From positions 4,390,001 through 4,454,000 of the forward strand of contig BRXU01000006.1 of NCBI GenBank assembly GCA_030267565.1: a stretch of 64,000 nt of DNA, given 5' to 3'. The stretch comes from Pleodorina starrii. Lineage: Eukaryota > Chlorophyta > Chlorophyceae > Chlamydomonadales > Volvocaceae. Below are positions 14,202 to 26,625 of the stretch, piece after piece. Within the stretch, counting starts at the first letter, position 1; every line of letters begins with the position of its first letter. A program made the translations under genes and the position numbers. The notes below the pieces were generated by a model. That model did not search any database. It was not told the DNA's origin and saw only the letters and a program-made list of their open reading frames with translations.

Positions 14202-17200
14202 ATGGGTTGTGGAGCCTCGGCCGCGCGGACGCAGCCGACCTTAGACCAAGGTGCGTCGCCCCGCCCGCATGTGGTCGCCGATGCACACCGGCAGCATCTT
14301 CGTCAGAGCACCATCCTTGCGAATGATGACAAACATCATGCTGTTGCTCCGCCCTGCACTTATCCACATGCTATAGGCGAGTTGCGGGACCGTTCGCTTC
14401 CAACCACGGTCATCCTGCTGGAAGGAGCTGCGCAGGCCGGTCAACGGAGCCCGGACGCGCAGACGCGGGACTCTCTCCAAGGGGCAGGCAAACCAAAAAC
14501 ACCGCAGCGGACGAGCAACAAGGAGTTGCCACAAGGGCGGCTGGCCGAGTCCCTTGTGCAACAGGGCCCGTGCGGACCGGCCGCAGCACCGGATCTTAGG
14601 TCCCCGCTACCGCAGCAGCCGGAGCCGCAGCCTGCACAGCTGCTGCCCAAACATGCTTCTAATCCTCGTCCTCAACAGGAGCCACGGCCCGCAGATGAGC
14701 AGGACCCGAGGCCAGCACCTCGGCCAGTGGATCCAAATCCACCGAAATCAGGCGACCCAGATCCAGGCCGGAATCTGGAACTGGGGCAGCAGCAGCCAGA
14801 GCCGCCTTCCCAACCCTCCCCGAACAGCGCATCGGTCCTCCAAACCCAAACCAAATCATCCGAGGACGACCGTGGCGGCAGCTGCGCAGCAGTAGCAACA
14901 GCAGCAGCAGCAGTAGTAGCAGGTGACAGCAACCGCAACGATGACGCTGCAGCTGCGGAACGCAAGGCGGCGTCTTCGCCCAACGCCAAGGCCATGGCCA
15001 CAGACGCCGCGGCGCCAGAACCCCTGGCAGGATCCCGGACTGCCAGCTCCCCCTCCTCCTCCTTCTCGCCCTCCTCAGACCTGGGCGGCAGCAGCAAACC
15101 TCACACCGCCAAGAAGCCGCCGCCGGAGGTGGTGGCGGCGGCGCCACCGCCGGCGCCTGCTCCTGCGCCAGCGGTGTCGGCGGCGCCGCCGCCGTCGGTG
15201 TTGGAGGCACCGCCGCAGCCGCGCATGGTGGACTGCGCTGTGTCGCTGCAGTTCCTGATTGACTTTTGCGCCACGGTTCCCGAGGTAGGGTTACTGTATT
15301 GGGGTAGGAAGGAGGTAGGGGGTATCAAAGGGACAAAGCCTCCGCGTGCGGAAGGAAGCGGGCACAGACATACGGTACACACACATCTCGACACAGCAGC
15401 GCATGCCGTATCCTGACGTGCGTATCGCGACCGACATGTTTTTGGACGTGTGCGCAATCATCACCCCTGTAGCTTTCCGGCTGCTGCTGCCACTGCCGAC
15501 TCCTCGCCGTGCTCTGCCTGTCCCTGATGCTGTCAGGAATGCTGCTGTCGCTGTCAAGCAATGTGTCTATGTGAGTGTTTACGTGCGTGTGTGCGTGTGT
15601 GTGCGTGTGTGTGCGCAAACAGGACATGCCGACCTGGCGGGTGGTGACGGATGTGATCGTGCCAGCGACCCGGGAGCGGCGCTGTCGGTACGTGGAGCTG
15701 ATCGAGCGGCGCCACGTGGGCCACTGCGACTACTTCATCAGCCACAGGTGGTGGGGCGGGGGAGGGAGGGAGGGACGAGGGAGGGAGCCATCGGGGGCCC
15801 GTAGGCGCCATGGGCGTGTGGGTGGGGTTGTGCGCGTGTGTGTGTTGCGGCTGTGGTGGTTGCTGTTGGGGATCCTGACCCCGGAACAGTAGAGCCAAGG
15901 GGCCTGACGCCGGTTGGGGGACGCCGGCTCTCACGACCATGACAAGGGGCGCGGGCGCTCCCGACCCCAATGTAGAAGCCGCCGAAGCGCTCTTTCCCAT
16001 AACAGGGAGCGGCGCGTAAAGGATCGGTCGCAAATGCAGGTGCCGTACTATCGCACGACCCTACAAATAAAGCCTCGATGTGGGGCTTATGACACAGCGC
16101 CGCCGCCCAAGTGCCCATCCCTCAGCGCCGCCCCTCTCACACATACTCCTTCGTTGAGCGCCAGGTGGGCCACGCCTTTTAGTCATCTTGTACGATATGT
16201 ACGGAAGCACCTCGTGGAGCTTGGTGACGTGGCGGAGGACATCGGCGGCGGCGGCGGCGACGGTGGTACGGCGACGACAGCGGCGGCAGCTGCGGCGGCT
16301 GGGGACGTGGTGGTGACGAGGGCTGCGAGGCAGCCAAAGCCGGCGGCGACGGCGGCGGACGACGACGCGGACGAGGAGACGGAGCCCAAGCGCAAGGCGG
16401 ATCAGGTCGGGATCCCCGAAGTGGAGTGGAGTGGAGTCGAGTGGTGGGCGAGATGGGAGGGGGACACGGGGACAAGGGGCAGGGAGTGGAGAGATGCGGT
16501 GCGGAGGCCAACGGACAACATTTCAGTTCCTTCCATGTACCTTCGTTCGAAACCTTTATGATTGGTCGCGGACAAAACACGGACGAGGCGGAGCGCTGGG
16601 ACGGCGGGGTCTGGGCTTGAGGGCGAGGCCGTGGTGCGCGTGCGTGAGTCCAGCCGCCGTACCGCCACAGCGCCGTACCGTCGTACTGCTTCGTCCGCTT
16701 GTGTGTATACCACACCCAGGGCCCAGGGCCCGGAACCCAACCGAAACTCTGCTGGCGCTCTCGAGTTACGGAATTCCGGAATGTGCCGTACGTTCCGCTG
16801 TGTCGCACGTTACGCTTTGCCGTACATAACGCCCTGCCGTAACACTCGCAACAGGTGTTCGTGTGGTGCGACATCTTTGCCATCAACCAACATCCCGGCC
16901 AGGTGCAGGCGGACGATCTCTCGCAGCTCAAGGTACGGCGATACGGCAGTACGACAGTACGCTGTACGGAAGGTCTGTAAATGTTGCTGAACACCGGTAA
17001 TGCTTTGCGTCAAATATTGCTGTGTGCTTTGCGGTCGAGTGGAATGGATGGACGCTCGAGTGCTACGGTAGCCGCAACAGCCCGGGCTGGGGCGCTGGGC
17101 GAGATGCCAACACAGCGCAGTGGGTGGTACCTGGGTACCTTGGTCAGAGAATTAACAAAATCTCCCGGACATTAAATATTCCGGACAAGGGAATGAACTT

Positions 17201-20200
17201 TCAGGGAGACTTCAATTCTATCCCTTAGCCGTGAGCCGCTGGGGGAGTACGGCAACACTGTTTTTCGTACTGTGCCGTGCAGGATTGCGTGGAGGCCTCC
17301 CAGCAGACACTGCTGTGCCTGGACGACAAGGGCCTGGTGGGTACGACAACCGAAACCGTTGGTGTCCGTACCGTACCGTTACCGCATCTACAACGACGAT
17401 ACGACTGATCTTTTCACCTGGATTGGATATGCGTGGCCTGCCGGGATCCCACATCCCAGTTACCTTTCGCAGTCACACGCCGTAAACCCAGTCGTTAATC
17501 GGAGGTAATCGGTAAACCGTGAACAGTATACCATACAAAAACGCTTCCCCCGCCGCCCCGCCTCTTTCCCCCCCCCCCCCACTTCCTCCTCTGCAGGTCC
17601 TCACCCGCATCTGGTGCTTGTACGAGATCTGGAACACCGTACTGGCGGGCGGGCCACCTAAGCTTGCCGTACTCGGATACGACGTCAACCAGGACGCCTT
17701 CAAGGTACCGTACGACTGCGTCTCTCGTCGATGCGGAGGAGATGAAGAAGTAGTCCTGATCTGGTCTCATAGGACGCGGGCAGCCGGCAGGGGGAAGCCG
17801 CTGCGATTGGCTGCGCTTCACCGAGCCCTGCTTCGCTCCACTCCACTCCATCCTTCCTCACTTGTGCTCCATGTGCTCCGCCCCCCTGCCCTCCCCTCGC
17901 CCGTCAGGAGGTGTACATCACTTTGGATGTAGAGGAGGCACAGGCAACCGTTGACTCGGACCGGGTGCGCATCCTGGCCGACATTGCTGCGTCGACAGGT
18001 GCGGGGCTGGCTGGGTGAGGGCGCAACCCAGTATGGGCTGAACCTTACATGACCCCTTGCCCCTCTCCGTTTGCCCTTCCCTCAGGCCAAAACTTAAGCC
18101 CCCCTTGTGCGCCCTCGCCAAACCCCCGTCCGAACCTTCACCCTTTTCCACCCTTTTCCTCTCCCACCTCCCCTCTCCTAACGAGGGTCTGGAGCCCGCC
18201 GTACCAACAACCGCAACGACCTCCCTCACAGTCTCCCGCCTGCTCCCCTTTCCCCTGGGCATTGAAACCCTAAAACCCAACCGTAAAACCCCAACCCCCG
18301 GGCGCTACGTAGGCCTCCAAGAGCTGAACCTGGTCATCAAAAACTCGCTGGTGGAGAGCACTCAGGCAAGGGGGGGCGGGGCGGAGATCCGGGAGGGGGG
18401 GCCGGGGCGAATGGGGTGCCGGGAGGGACGGCGGGGGACGGGGCGGGACGCGGCGGGGGGCCCGACAGCGCAACCTATCTTCCTCAGAGCACGCCACACA
18501 CCGTCAGTCGCACCGCATGGTACCAGTACACGTCGAACCGCACCGCACCACACACTACACAGGAAGTCGCGGTCGCGCTCTCGTACCCTCTCCCCATCCA
18601 CTCCATCCACTCCCTCCACTCCCTCCACTCCCTCCTCCCCATCCACTCCATCCAGGCTGAGGCGGAGAACGCTCAGAAGGTGTTGCTGCCAGGGGCCCGC
18701 GACTGGAAGGACTTCCAGCGAATCATCGAGGTGAGGCTGGATTGTGGCATTGGGCTGGAGGGGCGGAAGCAGCGGGGCGGCGGGGCAGCTTGCCCATTCT
18801 TACGGACTGTCCTATCGTCCTATTTTAACCCCCCGGCCCCCCATGGCCCCCCCAGGCCGTCAACAAGCACGTTCAGATGCTGACGACGCTGGGGCGGCAC
18901 CAGGAGGCGCAGCGGTACGGATACATCATCTCGGTACGTGTACGGCATTGTACGGCAGTCAGACGGCACAGCCGTACGTTAGCCTCTAGTCACAAGAGTC
19001 TTGTGTTTACGTACTGAGGTTACTAAGCTTCGGTTGAGGACCAGGCTCGGACAGAGCGCCTGACTGACGGGCAGCACGTCACCCCTCTTCGGTGCCATGT
19101 CGTACACAGACGGTCAGCACAGCCATGCAAAAGAACATTGCGGCCAAGACCGCTCTTGCATCCCCCTCGGGCGGTGGCATCAGTGGGGGAGGAGGATCCT
19201 GTACCAGTTCCTCGTCGGGTGCCGCCCAGCGGACTGGCGGCACTGCTGGGGGTGGTGGAAGCGACTGGGCGGCACTGCCGGTGTGGCACTGGCGGCAGTA
19301 CCCGAGCGAGGGTGCCCTGCGGCAGGTGGGTAGAGTGCGCGTGCGTGCAGGTTCATGGGCTGAGAGGACACGATGATGTGAAATATTACAATACGGATGG
19401 TTACATCAACTTGAATCCATTGGAACTTACCGGGATCGATCCGGTGACCTCACGCATGCGAAGCGCGCGCTCTACCACTGAGCTAAAGCCCCATATGCCA
19501 TCTGCGTATTGAACTAACATAACAATTTACTGCTGTACTGCCGTACAGGTGTTGGACCGCGCTGCAGCTGCGGAGCGCCACGGCCACTTTGACTCTGCTA
19601 TGAATATGTACAGGTGCGTGCTTGCCGCATGAGTGCATGCTTCCCATGAAGGTGTGTTTGCCGTACAGGTGTTTGAGTTTGCGGGAACCGGGGGACGGGA
19701 CACGAGCTTCGGAACGAAAGGGGGAACTTCTAAAAACGGAGCCAGGGGGGACGGTTGAAGATTCAGGTTGGAGGAAGTGGGGAGATGTCTGCCACCGCCA
19801 CCACCCCCACCGCTCGCCGCCCCAACACTCCCCTGCAATAGATGTGTCCAGATCATCATTTGGACCCAGCGAGAAAAATCTGCAGCCCATTTATAGAAGC
19901 CGAAACCCTAAGATTCTCCAGGAAAAGGCCCCATGCCGCACGCTGTCCCCATGGTTCCAAAGGGACGCCGTCGACAAGGCCGAGCAACGACTCAACGCCA
20001 CCGATGGCCCGTCAGCGGGGGGAGGTGATATCCGGCGGCCTTCGCTGGATCTGGCGGCGTGTCGTCTGCGGCTGGCCGTGTTCCTGGCATCGCGAGGTTT
20101 TATGGATCAGGTACGGCAGTACGGCAATCGAATTCCTGGACGCCTTTCCGGCGCTCCCAGCAGCGCTTTCCACCCACCCGTTACCGCTTCAGGCACCGAA

Positions 20201-23200
20201 ACCCACCCTGCTGCTCCCCTGCCCTCGTCGAGCCTGCGATTGCCAGTTTGCCACTGCCGCGGCCACGACCAGGGTCACTGCCGCCACCGCTGCCCCCCCC
20301 CCCCGCGCAGGCCGTGTCAGAGGCCGGGGAGCCAGCCGTCCAGGCCTTTGAGGCGCACGCGGGGGCACGTAGCCTTACCTTCGCCTCCGCAGCCTACGAG
20401 GTGGCGGTGTTGGCGAAGAACAACTGGCAGAGGTGGGCGGGGGCGGGTTGGGGTGGTGGTGGTGGTGGTTGAGATGGGGGGTGCGATCGGTGGGGGGCCG
20501 ACGGAGTGCGTGTACTGGGATGTGATGGGAGTTTTGCTGGGGGGCTGGGGGGGCGACGATGGGGAGGACGGAGGTCCGGGGGGAGACATCTTCGCCTGCA
20601 GCGTCCAGCCTGCGGCTTCCGGCTTCCGGCTTCCGGTTTCCGGCCTCTCTACTCAGACGGTGCAGTGTTTGCTCTTCTCAGTTCCTACCCCATCCCCACG
20701 CTTCGGCCTCTCTACCCTTCGGACAAACCCCCTCACCCCCCACCTCCAACCTCCAAACCCACCTCACCCGGCACACCCCGAGCAGCAAGGAGGTGCGGGT
20801 CCGCCTTCTGGACGCGGCGTACGACATTCAGGAGACCCAGCTGGGCCCTACGCACGAAGCCACGTTGGACACGCTGCGAGAGAAGGCGGAGGTCAGGAAC
20901 TGGGTGGTGGTGATGGTGATGCTTGTGATGGTGATGGCGGTTGTGGTGGTAGCGGCAGTCGCGACCCGTGGGCCAGTGGGAAGTGGTGATCCGTGATGGG
21001 TTTGGTGGTCGTGGCGGTTGTGGTGGTGAGTTGGAGGAGGAAGGACCCCAGCGGGAGCGCGGGCTTGGGCCGCCTTCTTGGCGTGTGTGTGTTTGTGTGT
21101 GTGTGTGTGTGACTATGTGTGTGTGGCCTGTGGTGTTAAGCTCACTCCGTCTCCCAGATACGAACCCCGACAGTGCCGACAGCCTATATGGCCGAGCCTG
21201 GGCCCATGGGTCGAGCCTGGACCCATGGGTCGAGCCTGGGCCCATGGGTCGAGCCTGGGCCCATGGGTCGAGCCTGGGCCCATGGGTCGAGCCTGGGCCC
21301 ATGGGTCGAGCCTGGGCCCATGGGTCGAGCCTGGGCCCATGGGTCGAGCCTGGGCCCATGGGTCGAGCCTGGGCCCATGGGTCGAGCCTGGGCCCATGGG
21401 TCGAGGCTGGGCCCATGGGTCAAGCCTGGGCCCATGGGTCGAGGCTTGGCCCTTGGGTCGAGCCTGGACCTAGAGGTCGATACTGGGCCCATGGGTCGAG
21501 CCTGGGCCCATGGGTCGAGCCTGGGCCCATGGGTCGATACTGGGCCCATGGGTTGAAGCTGGGCCCATGGGTTGAAGCTGGGCCCATGGGTTGAAGCTGA
21601 GCCCCATATGTCGGCCTTTACCCCGCTCCCCTACGGAGGGCCTTATGGGGCCTTACTCGCACCCCAACTCGCCCCACAAGACCATGTCCACTCGCCCGCC
21701 GTGTACATGTACGACAGGTGACGTACATGGGCGGCGACTTCACCGCCGGCGTGGAGCTCTTCCACAAGCTGGCCGTGCGGCTGTCGTACGGGGTCGACCT
21801 GGCAGCGGCGCCGCTGGCGGGCGTCGCCGCCGCCGCCGCCGCCGCCACCGCCGCCACGGTGGAGCTCAGCGCCAAGGCGCTCGAGGTGCGGCTGTGGCAC
21901 CGGTAACTTGGCCTACGGATGCGGCTGCTGATCGTCTCTGGTCTTCTGCTGCTGCCGATTTGCTGGTGGTGGACGTGGTGGTGGTGGTTTGGGCGGCGCC
22001 GGGTACGGCAGCCCATGGGTTTGGGCGGACCTGCTGCACATCTAATCCAGTTGACCCATTGGCCCCGAAACCCTTCCCAGAGTCCGGAGCTCACTGCAAT
22101 AACAACAACAACAGTAACCAGTGCCGCCTCTGCCGCCGGCCCCGGCCCTCGCCCTCCCTCCCTTCTCCCGCCGTTTTTTCTGAGAAGTTTACGAAGTTTG
22201 ATGCCTACCTAGTACCTACCTGCCTACCTACCCACCTGACAGAATTCCCGCCCTTTGCCCCCAGGTTTGGTTCCTCCTAGCTTCGTACATCAGCGGTCGG
22301 GAGGGCCGGGAGGATGAATGCATCAGGATCTGCAGGTACGACACGGTACGACAGCGTGATGGACGAGACAGCACAGTACCAGTCTCTTGCCTGCAGCCCT
22401 TGACACATATGCGTAACGTTACATTGGCCCCAGTCCCCATCTCCCCATTCACTTATCCATCCCCTCCTCTCACGGCCTATCGCTCCACCCTCGTCCCCAC
22501 CTCTGTGATTCTTTCCCCCTGTCTTGTCTTCTTCGTTGATTCCCTGTCTGCCAGTCAGCTTGCCTACCGATATTCAGACCGATATTCTCTATAACCTATG
22601 TGTACTGTGCCTGGTATCGCCGCTGCTGCTGTACGGCATCACCGCCTGTTCTTTGTCGCCACCATGCTATGTCACCACCGTGCTTTGTCGCCACCTGTGC
22701 TGTGAAGGGCGCTCATACCGCACAAGCGTCGGGACCACATCCGCCACCTGCGAGCCGCCGCCGCTGATCCCACCAGCGAGTACCAGCAGCAGGCGGTTTC
22801 GGAGCTGCGGCAACTGGGACTCAGCCGTGCAGCCTGCGATTCCTCGCGGCCGTCGTCGGCAGCGTCAGCGGCGGCAGCGGCCGGCAGCGGCGGTCATGGC
22901 GGCGGCGGGATGCATGTCGCTGCCGCCACCGCCGCGACTGCTGTCGAGGTGGAGCCGGATGGTTTGGACGACCCAGATGACCCACGGGTCGATGTGGTGG
23001 GGCACAGCTCCGAGCTCACCCTTTGGTCGTCGATGCTGGCCAAAAAGGTATAGATGTGAAGGCAGTGCACATATACGGCAATACGTGACAGTGTACGGCA
23101 CTTAATGGGAATGCGGCTGCAGCGCTGCCAGCATAGCACGCACCGGCACTTTCTTCGGGCTGTTGCGAGTGCTGTGCTCCCACTCTCGCCGAAATGTCCA

Positions 23201-25704
23201 GCGGCAGTGTTGTCTTTTGCGGAGGCTGGAGCTGCTATCAGTAGCTGCTGCTGAATGGTGCCGTTCGAGATGTCGGCACGGTACTTTCTCTTTTCGCTAT
23301 GACATGAACGAATGCTGCTCACGTCCATCCTCCCCCATCCTCTGCCGTTGCGATGGGAACTGCTATTGCAACTTCTTACTGCTACTTCTAGGTAGAGTAG
23401 AAGAGTACTGATAGTCTCCAATCAACTGCTCCTGACAACGGCTGCTGCTGCGGCCGCCGCCGCCGCCGCCGTGGCCTCGCAGGGTCGGCTCCAAGATGCG
23501 GTGATGCTGCAGTGGCGGCTAGCGGAGACGTGCCGGGGAAACAAGACCATGGCCACTATGGAGACGCAGCTGCCATCCGGCAAGGTACGAACGTACGAAG
23601 AAAAGTACGGAAAGCACGGAAAGCACGGACTAGGGAATGATGTGGATGGAGTGTTAGGTAGGCTGGTCGTCAATGTGGCTGTTTTCGCGCGACACACCAA
23701 CGGAAAGCCGCATGCGTGGCACCGGTATGTGTGGAATGGCCGGCCAATCATAAACCCAAAGGAAGAATCTTGCAACCCCGCCCTCACTGCTCCCGGCTGC
23801 CCCCCAGATCCTCATGGTGGATGCGTACGAGCGCTGCCTGATGCTGGACCTCCAGGTACGTGGGGTTTTAGGGTTTTAGGGTTTTACTATCTCACCTGCG
23901 TGCGTGTGTATGTGCGTGCGTATGCATCTTTGCATCGGACCGCACGGCGCGGTTCGATCGTGAGGTGTCGATCTGTCGAAAGGTTCCGCAACCCGCAGGG
24001 CAGCCTGCGCCTCCAGGCCTGGAACGAAACCTCCCAGCACCGGGCCAAGGGGGGGGCTTTCTTACTCTATGCGTCTATGGGCCTGCGAGCGCAAATCTTC
24101 GCCGAGCGTGGATGATACCGATACTGTTGTCCGGCTCTCTCTCTCTCTGTCTTCAGGTGCCCGGAATCGCGAAACTGGCCGCAAAGATGCTGGCGGAGAG
24201 GGACGGCGGCAGCGGCGTCAGCGGCGGTGGCGAAGCCACCGCCGCCGCCGCCGGCGACGGCGACGGCGACGGCGACGGGACGGCGCCAGCGGCAGCTGCA
24301 GCGGCGGCGGCGGCGGCGGCGAGGCCGCCGGTGTACGACGGTCCGAGCTACATGGAGCTCATCAATCAGATGTCCAAGCTGTGGGGCGAGCTCAACTTCG
24401 CGGCCGCGGAGCCGGTGTGCCGCCAGATCATTGTCTGCCAGGAAGCGACCCACGGGTCGGTCAGCAAGGAGGCGGTGGATGCGCGGGAGCAGCTGGCGCG
24501 GCTGTTGCAGGGCGCGGGTGAGTGGTTGAGGAAGCGTGGTTAGTTGGTGGTGGTTGGTGGTTGGTGGTTGGCGCGGTTGCTGCTCCAGCAGCAGCAGGAG
24601 TGTGCACGCAAGGGGCCGCCTCGCTAGGGGAAAAAGCCTCGCGGCCGGACGCCCGAGTGAGACACATGCACACGAATGCTCAAACACACACACAGAGATA
24701 CACACCCACGCATGCATGCATACGCGCTTATTCCCCGCCCCCATTTCCCCGCACTCCCCCAGGCCGCCAGGAGGAGGCGGTGGCGGAGATGCGTGCGGCA
24801 CTTGCCGTACACGAGCAGATCCGGCACGGCAAGGACCCCGCCATGAGCCGCACGTTGCAGACGGTGGGTGCGTGATCCTCCTTCAAATTTGAGGAGGATC
24901 GAAAAGAAGGAGAGGGGGGATGGACCGGGGAGATTTGGGGGACAATGAGCAGGACCCTGGGAGGAAGGGGAGGACGCGGATCGGGAAGTGTGGCCGCAAA
25001 ACCCTGTACATTCTTCAATCCCGACCTCGACCCCGATCCCCGATCCCGACCCCAACCCCGCCAACCCATGCGCCAACGCAGCTGGCTGATATGGTGACCG
25101 ACCGAGCGGAAGGGGAGAAGCTCCATCGCCGGGCAGTGGACCTTCTCACCAAGGTACGGCATCTGTACGAGCCTGGTGTGTACGACACTCAGGTGTTGCC
25201 GGCTTGAGACTGAATGCGGGGGGATGCTACCGGTAGCCGTGCGGGGTCGGGGCATCTGGGGCAGGCCATGGGACAGGCTGCCCAGCCACATTGATCCGTC
25301 TGGGCCCGATCGAAACCCCAAGTGACCCACGGGTCGGCGCCCATCCACTGCTCCCCAACCGCTCCTTCCCTCCCTCTCCTCCCTCCGGCCGGGGCTTCAG
25401 GTCTACGGCCCCGGCCACTTCGAGCTGGGCCAGGCTCTGATGCAGTTGGGCGGGTACATCATGTCGGGGGACTACCGGCGAATGGAGGAGGGCAGGGGGG
25501 TGCTGGACAAGGGGCAGGCCCTACTCGCAAAGGTGGGTGGAGCTGGCGTGGTGGGGACTGGGGAGGCGACAAGATGCATCCATGATATGTCGGCACCCAC
25601 CCGATTCCCAACCCCCAACTGCCGGTCCCCAACTGCCAACCCCCAACTGCTTCCTCCCCCCGCAGTTCCAGGAGCAGCAACAAACCATGATGAAGGCCTT
25701 TTGA
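14202..25704 (+). CDS. Large acylated protein with SHRW (HET/TIR-like) domain and TPR-like repeats
   Basis: Twenty-five exons in phase give about 1456 residues: 14202-15284, 15623-15747, 16165-16405, 16855-16932, 17283-17336, 17597-17704, 17908-17998, 18313-18365, 18656-18730, 18856-18933, 19110-19325, 19549-19613, 19669-20110, 20311-20432, 20786-20891, 21718-21885, 22265-22335, 22708-23047, 23483-23584, 23808-23855, 24157-24517, 24763-24863, 25082-25153, 25401-25532, 25666-25704. The N-terminus MGCGASAAR predicts myristoylation and palmitoylation; about 310 disordered residues follow. Residues about 340-600 hold CDYFISHRWATPF, VFVWCDIFAINQHPG, TLLCLDDKG and LTRIWCLYEIW, a domain common in algal and protist multigene families that recalls HET/TIR-type domains. 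The rest is helical TPR-like sequence (such as LGPTHEATLDTLREKAE, LASYISGREG, GRLQDAVMLQWRLAE). Exon 13 may hide an intron. Intron 8 uses a GC donor. Role unknown; membrane-attached signalling is an inference. Confidence 0.8.
19422..19492 (-). tRNA. tRNA-Ala (CGC)-like element, possibly a SINE head
   Basis: On the minus strand 71 nt form a cloverleaf. The acceptor GGGGCTT pairs with AAGTTCC, the D arm has an intact A box (TAGCTCAGTGG), the anticodon stem CGCGC/GCGTG carries loop TTCGCAT (anticodon CGC), and the T stem is ACCGG/CCGGT. The T loop is ATCGATC, with A instead of the invariant T54, so the B box is off consensus. It sits antisense in an intron (19326-19548) of the SHRW/TPR gene. A tRNA-derived SINE or decayed tRNA gene is as likely as a working tRNA. 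Confidence 0.6.
21194..21604. repeat. 19-bp minisatellite inside an intron
   Basis: About 21 units of GAGCCTGGGCCCATGGGTC lie in the intron between exons 15 and 16 of the SHRW/TPR gene. Middle units are nearly identical; edge units vary (GAACCTGGACC-, GTTGAAGCTGGGCC-type). Each unit contains the palindrome GGCCCATGGG. Because 19 is not a multiple of 3, three units make a 57-nt super-period that stays open in several frames on both strands, producing long false ORFs. Confidence 0.92.
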
Positions 25705-25785
25705 ACGGGAGGTGGGGTGTCGTTGGTAAGGACATCAGGGTTCGCAAAGTGTGAGATGAGGTGCGGTGCGCACCGGCGGGTCCGC

Positions 25786-25798
25786 TGTAATCCTGTAA
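25786..25798 (+). terminator. Poly(A) signals of the SHRW/TPR gene
   Basis: Two TGTAA motifs, 25786-25790 and 25794-25798, lie 82-94 nt after the stop codon, a typical algal spacing. They mark the 3' end of this gene. Confidence 0.75.
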
Positions 25799-25809
25799 AC
25801 CGTACTTTC

Positions 25810-26560
25810 GCTGCTTCCTGGGCGGCCATCAGCCATCACAAGTTCACAACTGAGCCACACATACCGGTACCGTTCTCCCGCCTGACAGGATGTCGGGTGA
25901 GCTACGCCACCGGACCGGTGCCCGGGTGCTGAAAGAAAGGTCGGCAGCACAAGCGTTTGTGATTTCCCTACCACCTTTAGGACAGGGAGGGAGGGGGGGA
26001 GGCCACACGGAGTATCCGCTGATTGGAGCCCATCCGCACGGAAACGCGCCACCGCCACGACACCGTGAACAGACTCGCACCCTGGGTTGTCTCAGTAGCT
26101 GATCATGAGTTGCTTATGATGCCCGTGTTCACTGCTGGAGATGCCGCGTGGAAAGCAACGTCCAAGACCCCAAGCCCAGGCCTCCCACAGGCCGTCGGTC
26201 GTCACACACACAAGGGGGAGACACTTCTCTGACGTTTCCGTGTTTCTGCCCCCCCATCCCTGCACCAGCTTACAGGTCCATCCGTCCCCCGCCCCAATCC
26301 AACACGCCAAGACGACCGAGCTGACACGACACCACGCGACACACACCCCCACATCCACACACCTCCGCGCACTCGCGCATCTCCACACTCCAAGACTTTC
26401 CACGCGCCAGCTTCGCTCCCTCTCGTAACGGCCACCTCGGCAACTTCGCCCCCGCCCCGCCCCGCCCACGATGTGCCATGCCTCGCTTCCCCTGGACAAT
26501 GCGCCCCCCCGCGTCCAGCCAGCCCCAGCCCGCCGGGGGGCCTTCCTCACCATGTGCCGT
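25810..26560. other. Convergent intergenic spacer
   Basis: Between the 3' ends of the SHRW/TPR gene (+) and MED8 (-). A C/A-rich run (about 26320-26400) reads CACACACCCCCACATCC-like. No exon or RNA gene was recognised. Confidence 0.55.
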
Positions 26561-26564
26561 ACTG

Positions 26565-26569
26565 TTACA
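26565..26569 (-). terminator. Poly(A) signal of the MED8 gene
   Basis: TGTAA on the minus strand about 57 nt beyond the stop codon of the gene at 26626-28875. Confidence 0.7.
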
Positions 26570-26625
26570 CAAGCCGCAGTACACGTAGCACGTATATGCG
26601 CACACACAAACACATACACGTGCTG

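Noticed and set aside
15570..15622. GT-rich run as a possible telomere-like or regulatory repeat
   Set aside because: A simple (GT)n tract at the 3' end of an intron; nothing further supports a function.
20968..21594. Long open frames on both strands with WAHGSSLGPWVEPGPMGRA-type repeats
   Set aside because: Produced by the 19-bp intronic minisatellite (57-nt super-period); flanking exons splice around it in phase.
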